The notes: generated by a model from the letters alone, not told the origin. A DNA stretch of 44,975 bases from Bradyrhizobium sp. 139 (GCF_023074175.1 NZ_JADPKS010000019.1:1-44975), one strand, 5' to 3'. Positions 34,111 through 43,256 are shown, numbered from the stretch's first letter. Translations and numbers: made by a program.

Positions 34111-36513
34111 ATGACGGGCATTGGCCGATCTGGAAGATCGCGCACTGGAGATGCTGGAGCCGGATCGAGCAGTTCACGCTCGCACTCGAGTCTAGCCCCT
34201 GGGGAAGGCAGTCAATCGTTCGATTCCGTCGTGGAGCGGATGCGCTCTGGGCCCCAAGATAGAGGGACGCCCTCCGCTAGCACGGCGCGCGGTGCCGACG
34301 ATGCCCTTGGCGACAGGTCTTCCGGTCCCTCCGTTGGCCCAGATCGAATCCTAGGCGCTGCGGCACGTGCAGCCGCTGCGCCACGTGCAGTCACTGCGCG
34401 GCGGCGCGGCTTTCCTTCAGTGTCGGAGGGTGGAGACACGGCGCCGGTCGCCAGCCAGCCGCCAACTTCCGGTGTGGCAGTCCCCATTTCCTCGTCAGAG
34501 GAAGAAATCAACGCAACAAGGCGACACATGGACCGCCTGCGTGAGGAACTTGGCGCTTGCGCTCAGCCGGGCGAGGATGCCGGGCTGGAGGAGACGCTAG
34601 AGCTGATCGATCGATTCGTCAAAGCAGGCTCGGCAGTTCTGGAGTACTACGCGAGCGTGCGCCCGGCCGTGGCGCGGAGCATTCTGTCCGACGCTGAGGC
34701 CCGTCAATACTGCTATGCCGTGCTCCATGCGGGGAATCAAGGCAAGACTGTGGGCTCGGCGATTATCCTCGCCTTGGAAGAGCGCAGACAGCAATCGGCA
34801 CGCCTGTTCCAGCGGATTTTCGAATCCAACGCTACCCCCGACCAGCTGAGCCGAGTGGCTTCCAGTATGGTGAAGGACCATGTGCCTGTAATCGAGTGGT
34901 GGGGAAAGAAGCTGTTGCGCTCGGAACGGATGCAGTCCGCCTGCGAGGCCACTGCCAACTTGCCAAGCACGACGCCCGAGATGCGGAAGGCCAACGAAGC
35001 CGCACTACGCCTGCACACCGGCTCGGCACTTTATGATGGGTGCTTGTATCTGGAATCGCGGATTAAGCTCGCGAAGCTTCTGATTGAGTCTCAGGCGAGC
35101 ACGTTTGAACCAGCCGTGAGGGACGCCCTCATGGATGAGAACGGGCGGGTGCGTCTGCTCGGGACCTATATTCAGGATGCTTTTCCGGCATTCCTCTCGA
35201 CGTACAAAGCCGTTCTGAACAAGGACGGAGAGCCACTCGACGCAGAGCACTGCACCGTTCTGGAAGGAGTCATGGAACGGCATTCGGAATTTGCCTCAGA
35301 GGTTGAACGTATCGTTGCCAGGCTAAGGGATGCTAGAACGGATGCCGACCTTCCATTGGAACAGTTGGACCAGATCGTGGAAGGTGCATGGGTCACCGCG
35401 CACCAAGTCACGCGACTTTTGGCAGTGCAGCCAAAGAGGCAAGTGGAGCCGCCTGCCCAGACTGCGATATCGGAAAAGACCGACTTAGCGGCTGAGAACC
35501 ACGCGGCGCGCAGGAAGGGGAAAGGCAAGCGCGCACCGGCCGCAGGCGAGGGGAGTTCAACGGCCGGGCTGCGCGAGCCGCAGCTCGCTAGGCCCGACGC
35601 TGCCACAGCCTCTACTGCCAAGGTTATCGTACTCTCGGATCTGGGTACGAAGAAACTCGCGAGTGCGGAGGAGGCACGCGCGAGGGCGTCATCATCGGCG
35701 ACCGGGCACCTGGCGATGTGGCAGGCTCCGCCCTCCAGGAACGCACTGACGGGACTACTCAAGCGATTGGACGAGCTGCTGCAGTTCGATCTGCCGGCTC
35801 AGCAAAGCGCCGTCTCGCAAGCGCGCCAGATGAAGCCTGAGGACGCCGACCACGTCGTGGATCTCGTCCTTAAGCGCCTGGAGACGCAAGAAGTCGAGAT
35901 TAAGGCCTGTGTAGCCGCGCTGGAGGAGCCCCTCCGCCATGGCCTACTCACGCATGCGCAATTGCCTGAAGTGCACGGAAAAATAGTCCAGCTTAAGGCG
36001 ATGTTATCCCAGGTTCAGGGACAGGCAAACTCATTGAACGCACGAAAGGCGGCGATCACGATCGATTGCATGAAGACATACGCGTTTCCGTCGCAGAAGT
36101 ACCTTGAACAGTTGCAGGCGGCCGAAGAACTTGCGTCTGTGTATCCACCCCGCGCCTTGAAGAGCGAGCCAGCGACGCTGTTCGAGATCAAGCTGCAGCC
36201 CAAGGCGCTGCGCAGTGGTAGGATGCCAAATCCGATGTGGGTGCACATCCATACCAAGCTGCCGGTACATGCCTGGCAGTTGGCCACGCTGGGCGGCGCC
36301 GACTTCGCCGCTTGCCACGTGAAGTCCAATGAACAGCGCGGCTACAATCGGCAATGGCAGAGCGCTCGAGCCGCCACGGGGCACGAGAACGTCGTGATCC
36401 ACCGCGGCAAGCTCACGCCTGCGGTCTGTAAGTCGTTGTTGAGCATCGTCCCATGCGACTCCCTTCGCGAGGCGGAGCATGCGTCGATGCAGTTCGCGCG
36501 CCTCAGGATGTAG
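34111..36513 (+). CDS. candidate type III effector, XopP/HLK-like
   Basis: 800 aa from ATG 34111; the frame is open further upstream (to 33655) through the intron remnant, but GGAG 7 bases ahead and the tts box 44 bp upstream set this start. The N-terminal 150 residues are rich in Ser, Gly, Arg and Ala (GAGSSSSRSHSSLAPGEGSQ), as in secretion signals. The rest is mostly helical (NLALA-type charged helices, two related blocks around residues 170-450 and 540-680). The C-terminus has MWVHIHTKLPVHAWQL, GADFAACHVKSNEQRGYNRQ and VVIHRGKLTP, which resemble the end of the XopP/RipH (HLK) effectors of Xanthomonas and Ralstonia, here with HVK for HLK. No enzyme motif is seen. Family call is from memory and moderate; effector status is well supported by promoter and composition. 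Confidence 0.7.
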   Translation: MTGIGRSGRSRTGDAGAGSSSSRSHSSLAPGEGSQSFDSVVERMRSGPQDRGTPSASTARGADDALGDRSSGPSVGPDRILGAAARAAAAPRAVTARRRGFPSVSEGGDTAPVASQPPTSGVAVPISSSEEEINATRRHMDRLREELGACAQPGEDAGLEETLELIDRFVKAGSAVLEYYASVRPAVARSILSDAEARQYCYAVLHAGNQGKTVGSAIILALEERRQQSARLFQRIFESNATPDQLSRVASSMVKDHVPVIEWWGKKLLRSERMQSACEATANLPSTTPEMRKANEAALRLHTGSALYDGCLYLESRIKLAKLLIESQASTFEPAVRDALMDENGRVRLLGTYIQDAFPAFLSTYKAVLNKDGEPLDAEHCTVLEGVMERHSEFASEVERIVARLRDARTDADLPLEQLDQIVEGAWVTAHQVTRLLAVQPKRQVEPPAQTAISEKTDLAAENHAARRKGKGKRAPAAGEGSSTAGLREPQLARPDAATASTAKVIVLSDLGTKKLASAEEARARASSSATGHLAMWQAPPSRNALTGLLKRLDELLQFDLPAQQSAVSQARQMKPEDADHVVDLVLKRLETQEVEIKACVAALEEPLRHGLLTHAQLPEVHGKIVQLKAMLSQVQGQANSLNARKAAITIDCMKTYAFPSQKYLEQLQAAEELASVYPPRALKSEPATLFEIKLQPKALRSGRMPNPMWVHIHTKLPVHAWQLATLGGADFAACHVKSNEQRGYNRQWQSARAATGHENVVIHRGKLTPAVCKSLLSIVPCDSLREAEHASMQFARLRM

Positions 36514-36792
36514 TTACCTGAGTGTCTCACGCCAGAGCGTCGCTGTGGTGACACCATCAAGCAGACCGTTATCACCGAGAGGAAATCCTCGATGAACTCG
36601 AAGCCGGCGCGGGCTCCTCGAACAGATCGACAACCGGTCCGACTGAAATTCGATGGCTCGATGAGAACGACCCCGAGGGCGTCGCCTTTGAGTACGACGT
36701 GATAGGCCCGCCAGCGTGAACCTGCACCCGCAGAAGAGGCCCGCCAACTGAGGCGGCCTTACTCTCTGTGCATTCGGAGATTTACGGGCGCC

Positions 36793-36897
36793 TTAGAGGC
36801 TCAGCACCAGCATATACGCGAGGACCGTGGATAGAGCGCTCAATCCAACGATGGTGATTATGAAAACGAGGTCTGGCGCCGTCACGCTCCCCCCCAT
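36793..36897 (-). CDS. possible 34-aa membrane peptide
   Basis: ATG 36897 opens a 34-codon frame, MGGSVTAPDLVFIITIVGLS and ALSTVLAYMLVLSL, which is one clear hydrophobic helix. I see no good ribosome site. Small single-span proteins of this kind are common in Bradyrhizobium, but a chance frame is possible. No neighbour suggests a role. Confidence 0.3.
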   Translation of the reverse strand: MGGSVTAPDLVFIITIVGLSALSTVLAYMLVLSL

Positions 36898-36964
36898 TTG
36901 GTTTCGCAAATCACCTGAATCTTACGCTTTACTCCGGCGGCTGCAAGCCGGGCGACATAAGCCA

Positions 36965-37129
36965 TTAGGTCATGTGAGCGCCAACATCGTTTTGTCGGGC
37001 TCTACGCAGTAAGGCTTCCCGCTGCGGTCCATGCGGGAGCTTCTTGGCTTGCTCGCGCAGGCTCTTCGCTTCTTCGGCAAGTCGTTGTTCCAAGGACGAA
37101 GACTGGCTAAATCGGCGGCGCGCTCCCAT
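36965..37129 (-). CDS. small conserved hypothetical protein
   Basis: 54 aa from ATG 37129 (MGARRRFSQSSSLEQRLAEE, then AKSLREQAKKLPHGPQREAL and LLRRARQ). This charged helical pattern is found in short rhizobial proteins of unknown function, which usually continue some residues after the RRARQ segment; here the frame ends soon after at HMT, so it may be truncated. No function is known to me. Confidence 0.5.
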   Translation of the reverse strand: MGARRRFSQSSSLEQRLAEEAKSLREQAKKLPHGPQREALLRRARQNDVGAHMT

Positions 37130-37169
37130 GGCCTTTCTCCATGACGTAACCCGGCAATTCAAACGCGAA

Positions 37170-37510
37170 AGTTCCGGGCCGGTTCCTCAAATCAGGCCAC
37201 TGTGATTTTCAAACTAGGCCACCGCGCTCGGAAACAGGCCAGTACCCGAGGCAGCATGAGAACATTCCGCAAAACGAGAACAACGGGCTTCCATCAGGTG
37301 CGGCGGCGTTCGAGCCCCCGCGGATATGTAGGCCGCAGGTGCTACCTTATGACGGCTCCTGCGGCCAGTGCCGCGACGTTCCGCACGATCCGCGCGGCAC
37401 GCCAAGTTGCTAGCACACAGGCCCGCTAGCGTGGACCGGCTCTCCCGAAACGGGCTCGCGCTAGTCGAGATTGAGCTTCTTTTGGAGAGCCCTGATCATG
37501 TCCTCGACGC
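37170..37510. other. intergenic; possible IS21-type end
   Basis: About 340 bases without a gene. AGGCCA recurs three times with 17-25 base spacing between 37192 and 37245 (CAGGCCACT, TAGGCCACC, CAGGCCAGT), each near short A/T-rich tracts, as in the multiple terminal repeats of IS21-family elements. No transposase is attached, so this is only a possible remnant end. Confidence 0.3.
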
Positions 37511-37785
37511 TCACTTGCCGCCAGTGCTTGGAACTAGTTTGATCTGCAAGCCCATGGCGGTGAGCACACTGAGAACTGTTGAAAAATTCGGAAGCTTTGG
37601 TCGCCGAACGCGCGATAGATGCTTGTACGCTGCAGTCCAGTTTTTATTGAGAGTTCTGAAATGTTGAAATGTCTGAGCGCCCGCCCGATCGCTCTGCAAA
37701 TTGTGTGAGGTTCACCCGAAGCGAATGCCTCGTTGAGCTCAACGGTGAGCTGCGAAGGGATGACTGGCCTGAAGGTCTTTGTCAT
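37511..37785 (-). pseudogene. addiction-module antitoxin, frameshifted
   Basis: The first frame (from ATG 37785) reads FASGEPHTICRAIGRALRHF and ISELSIKTGLQRTSIYRAFG, a helix-turn-helix of the probable addiction-module antidote family. The expected continuation (PKLPNFSTVLSVLTAMGLQI then KLVPS) is found in the next frame down to the stop at 37511, so a one-base indel near 37600 breaks the gene. No HigB-type toxin is visible upstream, so it is an orphan. Confidence 0.6.
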
Positions 37786-37848
37786 TCGAGCCTCCCAAAG
37801 AAGATGGCCGGCTCTAAGAGCCGGCCCCTGTTCTTTTTATGAAGCTGC

Positions 37849-38619
37849 TCAGTACCTCGCGATCATCGGACCGCCGAACTTGTAGTTCAGGCGGACGAGG
37901 CCGATGTCAACGTCTTGGCGGCTGCGGTCGCTACCTGCGAAGGCTCCAGCCGGCGAGGTGAACTCGATCGTGCGATCGCCCAGGAAGATGTGGTTGTACT
38001 CGACGCCAACCGACCAGTTCGGAGCAAAGCCATACTCGAGGCCCGCGCCAACGGTGCCACCCCAACGGGTTTCACGCGCCGACGACAAGAGCGCGCCGGT
38101 CGAAATATCGAACACATCATACTTGATACTTGTCGCCGACGACCGCGGCGCCGCCCTTGACGTAGAACAAAACATTGCTCCATGCGTAACCGACCTGCCC
38201 GGTAATCAGACCAAAAGAGTCGATGCGAGAGCGATTGCGATCAGTGCCAAACGCCAAGCTCGTGTTGTCGCCTCTGAAGTCAGCCCAGTTGCCTTGGCCT
38301 TCGAAACCGAACACCCAATTTGCCGTCTGCCAGCGATAGCCAATCTGACCAACGATCGTGCCCCCGACAGCAGTGTGGCAACCCTCGCCCACCAGAGCGC
38401 CTGGACACCGAAAATGCCGGCTGCATCCACAAAATCCCAGCACTTGCGGCTTGAACCGCCGCCGCCGTTGATGCCGATGTAAAAGCCGCTCCAGTCGTAA
38501 ACAGCAGCAACCATCGGAGGCGCCTTCGTATATGGCCGCGCGGCCAGATCCGCCGCACTGGCGGGAGCGACCAGCCCCAGAGTTATTGTTCCGGCCACAG
38601 CCGCTAAAAGCCTTTTCAT
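37849..38619 (-). pseudogene. Omp25-like outer-membrane protein, frameshifted
   Basis: ATG 38619 starts a clear exported protein (MKRLLAAVAGTITLGLVAPA, then DWSGFYIGINGGGG) of the Omp25/Omp31 beta-barrel family abundant in rhizobia. The barrel continues in a second frame (IVGQIGYRWQTANWVFGFEG, ITGQVGYAWSNVLFYVKGGA) and ends in a third (TVGAGLEYGFAPNWSVGVEY, VRLNYKFGG) at 37849. Two frameshifts, near 38395 and 38135, therefore disrupt an otherwise complete gene of about 255 codons. Decay looks recent since the pieces join without loss. Confidence 0.8.
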
Positions 38620-39210
38620 GCGAGTGTCTCCCCAGAAATACGAGTTCAATGAATCGGATGCGTTTGGCTCCGTGCCCGATTAAGAGTACGTCGTTCGCCT
38701 CTACGTTGCTGTAGCCGGCTGCAACACTCGCGGTCAAAGACGAGTGGAATTCTTCATAGTTATAAGATAGTTGCGTAACTAAAATCCCGGTGGCGTGCAC
38801 ATCGGGGGCCTACGTCAACCGTTATGGCTGCACGATGTGCCATCGCGGATGGTGACGAGTACCGCGGATACGCACTGGCAAACGAGAACCGGTCAGCCCT
38901 ATGTGGCTGGCGGGATTTTCTTTAGGCGCGCAGCCGAAGTCCTGCTGCTCGGCAGAGTGATCGCTCACCGGCTGAGAAGGACTTTAGGCAGAGAGAAACA
39001 GTGCAGGAACGTCGCAGACAAGAGCGCATCGAGACAAACGAGGCCGCCTACACCGATTGGGTGGCGAGAACATCGGACGGTCGCACGATGAGCAGCCGAG
39101 CCCTCCGAGACCTCGCACCATCATTGCTCGGTGCCCCTGTTGTGCCCCAGCTTTTTTGGGGCACATACTTGGAGAGCCGCGTCGCTAAGTCGCTGATTCC
39201 ACGGGGTAAA
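38620..39210. other. island end region without a recognisable gene
   Basis: About 590 bases between the broken porin gene and the tRNA. No integrase or other coding sequence is recognised. A hairpin TGTGCCCC-loop-GGGGCACA with six T in the loop lies at 39141-39165, about 45 bp from the tRNA 3' end; its role is unknown. Confidence 0.4.
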
Positions 39211-39285
39211 TGGTGGGCGCACAAGGGATCGAACCTTGGACCTCTCCCGTGTGAAGGGAACGCTCTCCCGCTGAGCTATGCGCCC
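39211..39285 (-). tRNA. tRNA-Val (CAC), probable island attachment site
   Basis: On the minus strand the sequence starts GGGCGCATAGCTCAGCGGGA and ends TGCGCCC followed by encoded CCA. Acceptor arms GGGCGCA/TGCGCCC pair, the T-arm has GGTTCGATCC, and the anticodon loop is TTCACAC, giving anticodon CAC (valine). Its 3' end points toward the T3SS region. Symbiosis islands of soybean bradyrhizobia are known to sit at a valine tRNA, so this is very likely the boundary. Confidence 0.93.
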
Positions 39286-39442
39286 GGGACCATCATGCAG
39301 GCGGCCGGACTTTCGGCCGGCCGGTGCGCTGGAGCCCGCGATTTAGAAGTGCAGGCCACAGGTGTCAAGTTTCGAGGCGCCTTGACGCCGGAAATCCTTT
39401 TGCAGGTCGCGCAATTCGGCGGCGAGACCGCGTTCCGCCCGC

Positions 39443-40741
39443 TCAGGCGCCCTGCTGGCGGGCGCGGGAGGCGTGGGCCTGGAGCGCGCGGATGCGCTCG
39501 GCGAGCGTTCCGCCGCCTGCGGGCAGGGGGCCCGCGGCCGCGCCATTGGTCGCGGCGTCGTTGGCCGGGCGGGGCGCCGGTCTCGGCGGCTGGCCGGCTT
39601 CGGCCGCAAGCAGGGCCTCGATCGGCGAGTTCGGGCCTTCGAGCTGCATCGCGAGCTTGGCCACCTCGGCGGCGATGTCGTTGATGCGTTCGCGCAGCAG
39701 CGCGTTCTCCATGCGCTCGGTCGCCCAGGAGCTTTCCGCCTGCTGCTGGATCGCGTTGATGTCGCGCTGGAGTTTTGCGCGCTCGTCGCGTGCGGTGCGG
39801 AGCTGCTCCTCCAGCGCGGTCTTTTCCGCGCGCAGCGCTTCGGCCGCGACCGATGATTTGCCGCCGCTCAGCGCTGCGATCTCGACGCGCAGCTCCTTGA
39901 CGGTGCGCTCATTGCTCTCATTGGCCTGGCGGAGCTGGTTGTTCTCATAGTCACGCTCGGCGAGCAGCTTGCCCTGGGTGGCGAGGCGCCCTTCGAGGTC
40001 GGTGACGCGGCCCGACAGCATCTCGGCTTCTTTCACCTGCACGATGAGCTGACGATCGAGCTCGGTGACGCGCTGGCTCAGACTCTCGACGCGGCCGCGC
40101 GCGTCCGATAGCTCACGCGAGGCGGTCTCGGAGTCGGTACGCTCCTGCGCCAGTCGCGCCTGCGTCGCGGCAAACTCCTTCTCGGCGTCGCCGACACGGT
40201 TCTTCAGCTCCTCGATCTGCGCACGCACGGCGATCAGCTCGACCTGACGGCTCTCCGCCATCATCGAGCGGTCGGACAGTTCGGAATTGATTTTTGCGAG
40301 CTCGCCCCGTTTGTCGGTCAACGCATTCTCGGCAGCGCGCAGGGCTTCGGTCTTGGCGCTGAACTCCTCTTCAGTGGCGCGGAGCTGCTCCTTCATCGCC
40401 TTCTCGCGTGCTTCCAGCGCGAAGATGGTGGCGTTCTTCTCGCCGAGCTCGATCTTCATGCGGTTGATGGCGTCGCTCTTCTTGCCGAGTTCGGCGAGCT
40501 GGCTCGTGGTCTTGTTCTTGAGCTGGTCGACGCTCATTTCGAGCCGCCGCGCCGACATGGCGAATTCGGCGCGAAGCTGGTCCTTGTCGGCCTGGATCTC
40601 CGCCATGGACAGCGGCGTGGCGGCCTCGAGCCGGCGCGTGGTCAGGCGCACCGCGCGGTTATGCACCAGCGGCACGATGGCGAGCCCGCACAGCATCGAG
40701 AGCAGGAAACCGATCGCCAGATATATGATCGGTTCGACCAT
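39443..40741 (-). CDS. membrane-anchored coiled-coil protein
   Basis: 432 aa from ATG 40741, which has GGAG at 8 bases; a TTG 15 bases upstream is less likely. One N-terminal membrane span (IIYLAIGFLLSMLCGLAIVP) is followed by about 330 residues of heptad-rich coiled coil (MKIELGEKNATIFALEAREK and many like it) and a proline/alanine-rich linker with a last helix (GTLAERIRALQAHAS). Proteins of this kind are widespread in Bradyrhizobiaceae without known function; a scaffold or envelope role is inferred from topology only. Very high GC and no mobile elements nearby mark it as core chromosome. Confidence 0.75.
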   Translation of the reverse strand: MVEPIIYLAIGFLLSMLCGLAIVPLVHNRAVRLTTRRLEAATPLSMAEIQADKDQLRAEFAMSARRLEMSVDQLKNKTTSQLAELGKKSDAINRMKIELGEKNATIFALEAREKAMKEQLRATEEEFSAKTEALRAAENALTDKRGELAKINSELSDRSMMAESRQVELIAVRAQIEELKNRVGDAEKEFAATQARLAQERTDSETASRELSDARGRVESLSQRVTELDRQLIVQVKEAEMLSGRVTDLEGRLATQGKLLAERDYENNQLRQANESNERTVKELRVEIAALSGGKSSVAAEALRAEKTALEEQLRTARDERAKLQRDINAIQQQAESSWATERMENALLRERINDIAAEVAKLAMQLEGPNSPIEALLAAEAGQPPRPAPRPANDAATNGAAAGPLPAGGGTLAERIRALQAHASRARQQGA

Positions 40742-40863
40742 GGGCCGGAACTCCAAAAGCTAAGGAAAATTTACCAACGACAATGCATGGCGGGCCGGCA
40801 AAAAGCCAGCCCCGGCCTGTTGTTAACGTGAATCCGGAACTGGACCGGAGGAGGGAGCCCTAA

Positions 40864-40910
40864 AGCATGATCCGGAAAAGTGCGCAGCGGTTTTCCGAAA
40901 AAATCATGCT
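40864..40910. repeat. imperfect palindrome, rhizobial intergenic type
   Basis: AGCATGAT (40864-40871) pairs with ATCATGCT (40903-40910), and CGGAAAA with TTTTCCG inside it. It has the look of the short interspersed palindromes common between Bradyrhizobium genes. It lies downstream of the DUF1134 gene and may also act as its transcript end. Confidence 0.6.
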
Positions 40911-40937
40911 CAAACAACAACCCAAAGCGCTTGCGCT

Positions 40938-41540
40938 TTAGAACGGGTTCCAGGTCGCGCGCGGGGTGAATTTCAAATAGCCGATATTGGCTCCCAGCCG
41001 CAGGCCGAGCCCCGAGCGGATCGGCACCAGCACGATGTTGTTGGCGGTGAGCGCCGTCATGCCGAAGCCGCCGATGATATAGGCCGAGCCATCGAGGCCG
41101 GCGAAGCGCTGGTAGATCGCGTTGGTGGCGGGCAGGTTATAGACCAGCGTCATGGTGCGCGCGCCGTCGCCGCCCCAGTCGAAGCCGAGCGAGGGGCCCT
41201 GCCAATAGACGCGTAGGTCGCCGGCATTCTTGGTGTAGAGCGTGCCTTCGCCGTAGCGCAGGCCGGCGACGAAAGCGCCGGATCCTTCCTCGCCCAGGAT
41301 ATAGCCGTTGGGCAGGCCCCACTGGCTGACGGCCTTCTCGATGATCGAGGCGAGCCCGCGCGAGACGTTGCCGAAGAAGCGGTGGCCGGCGGTCACGAGC
41401 TCGTCCGGCCCATAGGTGCTCGGCGTCTGGGTCCGCTGCGGCGGCGGCAGATTGGGCGGCGGCTGCTGGGCGGAGGCCGGGACGATCCAGCCGACCAGCG
41501 CGGCAAGCGCGACCGCAGCAAGGCGTGATGCGAAAGTCAT
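40938..41540 (-). CDS. DUF1134 / EipA-like envelope protein
   Basis: 200 aa with a signal peptide ending near ASAQ, a short proline-rich linker (QPPPNLPPPQRTQTP) and a DUF1134 domain (GLASIIEKAVSQWGLPNGYI, YILGEEGSGAFVAGLRYGEG, SLGFDWGGDGARTMTLVYNL). DUF1134 includes EipA, an envelope-integrity protein of Brucella. Expected to be periplasmic. The gene is complete and ends just before an intergenic palindrome. Confidence 0.85.
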   Translation of the reverse strand: MTFASRLAAVALAALVGWIVPASAQQPPPNLPPPQRTQTPSTYGPDELVTAGHRFFGNVSRGLASIIEKAVSQWGLPNGYILGEEGSGAFVAGLRYGEGTLYTKNAGDLRVYWQGPSLGFDWGGDGARTMTLVYNLPATNAIYQRFAGLDGSAYIIGGFGMTALTANNIVLVPIRSGLGLRLGANIGYLKFTPRATWNPF

Positions 41541-41744
41541 AAAGAACCCCTGGTATCGAATTCCGTCGCTTCCTTAACCTGACGCCAACAGGCGCGGCTC
41601 TAGATTGCGCCGGATGTCCCCTCGACTCGGATGTTATCCGCAGCAACTATGACGGCACAACGGCATTGTCGGGATCGAAACCGGCCTTTCAGGTGGCTTC
41701 CTGCCATCGGCCAAGGAAGATCAGCGCTGGTATCAATTCAGACA

Positions 41745-42260
41745 ATGACGGCACAACGGCAGGAAGATAGCCCTTTGCGCCCCGGAATTGCCTTGATCGG
41801 CTTCTTCGTCTGCCTGCTGGCGGGCATTTGGATCGCCTGCGCGGGGGAGCCGGCTGAGGCTGCCACCACCGAGCGGGTCGTCGTCAACCGCTTCAGCGGC
41901 GTGGCGATCGAGGGTTTCGACCCCGTCGCCTATTTCGTCGATGGCGCGGCCAAGCAGGGGACGGCCGAGTTCGAGGCGAATCTCTGGGGCACGGTCTGGC
42001 GTTTCCGCAACGAGGGCAACCGGGCGTCCTTTCTGGCCCATCCTGAGATCTATGGACCGCAGTTCGGCGGGTACGATCCGGCCGACATTGCCCGGGGCGT
42101 GGCCGTCGCCGCCAATCCCCGCTTCTACGTGATTTCGGCGCAGCGGCTCTATTTGTTCAGCCGGGAGGCCAATCGCGATGCCTTCGCCGCCAACCCGGAG
42201 CGCTTCCTCCATGAGGTGCGCAAGCGCTGGCCGGCGCTCCAGGAACAGCTCGGTCAATAG
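41745..42260 (+). CDS. YHS-domain protein, exported
   Basis: 171 aa from ATG 41745; the frame is open from 41631, but the later start places the hydrophobic signal (GIALIGFFVCLLAGIWIACA) near the N-terminus. The body is a YHS-type domain: AIEGFDPVAYFVDGAAKQGT, VWRFRNEGNRASFLAHPEIY, then GPQFGGYDP. Such proteins are often annotated as secreted or periplasmic metal-related proteins, without proven function. Its 3' end overlaps cysQ by 7 bases, tail to tail. The start region shares a 17-base repeat with sequence 96 bp upstream. Confidence 0.75.
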   Translation: MTAQRQEDSPLRPGIALIGFFVCLLAGIWIACAGEPAEAATTERVVVNRFSGVAIEGFDPVAYFVDGAAKQGTAEFEANLWGTVWRFRNEGNRASFLAHPEIYGPQFGGYDPADIARGVAVAANPRFYVISAQRLYLFSREANRDAFAANPERFLHEVRKRWPALQEQLGQ

Positions 42261-43084
42261 CAGCCCACCGCCTGCGGATCGCCCCAGGCGATGAAGTCCG
42301 GGATGATGAAGCCGGTGTCGCTGCGCTGGCCGAATCTGAGCTCGTCACCCTTGCCGTCGGTGACCTTGCCGCCGGCGGCGGTCACGACCGCACAGCCGGC
42401 CCCGACATCCCACTCCGAGGTCGGTCCGAAGCGGGGATAAATGTCGGCGCTGCCCTCCGCGATCCGGCCGAATTTCACCGCCGAGCCGACAGTCTTCCTG
42501 ATGGCATTGGGCCGGCCGTCGATGAACGCTTCGCTCCTGGGATCGCCATGCGAGCGGCTCACGGCCGCGATCCAGGGCTCGCCCTGTGTCGGCAGCTTGC
42601 GGGTGCGGATCGGCTCGGCGGCACCGATGGTCGCGCCGTCAAACCTGACGCGCTCGGCGCCGCGGCCGACGATGCCGCGCCAGAGCAGACCGAGCGCGGG
42701 CGCGCTGACGATGCCGAGCAGCGGCACGCCTGAGGTCACGAGCGCGAGGTTGACGGTGAACTCGTCGCGGCCGGCAACGAACTCCTTGGTGCCGTCGAGC
42801 GGATCGATCAGAAAGAAGCTGTCGCGAAATGGCGGCGAGGCGAGCTGGGTCCGCTCTTCCGACAGCGTCGGCACGTCGCCGGCAAGCTGCGCCAGACCGT
42901 CTGCGATGATGCGGTCGGCAGCGAGGTCGGCCTCGGTGACCGGAGAGCCGTCCTGCTTGCCGTCGACCCGCATCACCGCGCGGTTGACGCTGAGGATCGC
43001 CTCGCCCGCCTTCACCACCAGCGCGGTGAGCGGCTCCATCAGGCCGGATGCGGCGGCGCCGTCGATGATCCGCTTCACCTGCAT
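42254..43084 (-). CDS. cysQ: CysQ, 3'(2'),5'-bisphosphate nucleotidase
   Basis: 276 aa of the inositol-monophosphatase superfamily. The lithium-sensitive phosphatase motifs are present: DGSPVTEADLAADRII, LSEE, IDPLDGTKEFVAGRDEFTVN and EWDVGAGCAVVTAAGG. CysQ removes the 3'-phosphate from adenosine 3',5'-bisphosphate formed in sulfate assimilation. The KEF after DGT is characteristic for CysQ rather than inositol monophosphatase. Start at ATG 43084 with two adjacent options is not critical. Chromosomal gene. Confidence 0.88.
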   Translation of the reverse strand: MQVKRIIDGAAASGLMEPLTALVVKAGEAILSVNRAVMRVDGKQDGSPVTEADLAADRIIADGLAQLAGDVPTLSEERTQLASPPFRDSFFLIDPLDGTKEFVAGRDEFTVNLALVTSGVPLLGIVSAPALGLLWRGIVGRGAERVRFDGATIGAAEPIRTRKLPTQGEPWIAAVSRSHGDPRSEAFIDGRPNAIRKTVGSAVKFGRIAEGSADIYPRFGPTSEWDVGAGCAVVTAAGGKVTDGKGDELRFGQRSDTGFIIPDFIAWGDPQAVGCY

Positions 43085-43256
43085 GCCTCATTCATCGGCA
43101 ATTCCATCCCTACGCGACTGATTCGCCCGCGGCTTTATGGCCGCTTCCATCCGATCGCAAGCTAGCTGCCAAGGGCTTGCGAATGCTAGAACCCGCGGCA
43201 CTCGTCAAGCATGCGTGATTCGCCGCGTCCGCGCCGTGCAATTCCAGGAACCCTTT

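Noticed and set aside
39001..39684. 227-aa plus-strand frame
   Set aside because: It runs through the tRNA gene and the antisense of the coiled-coil gene.
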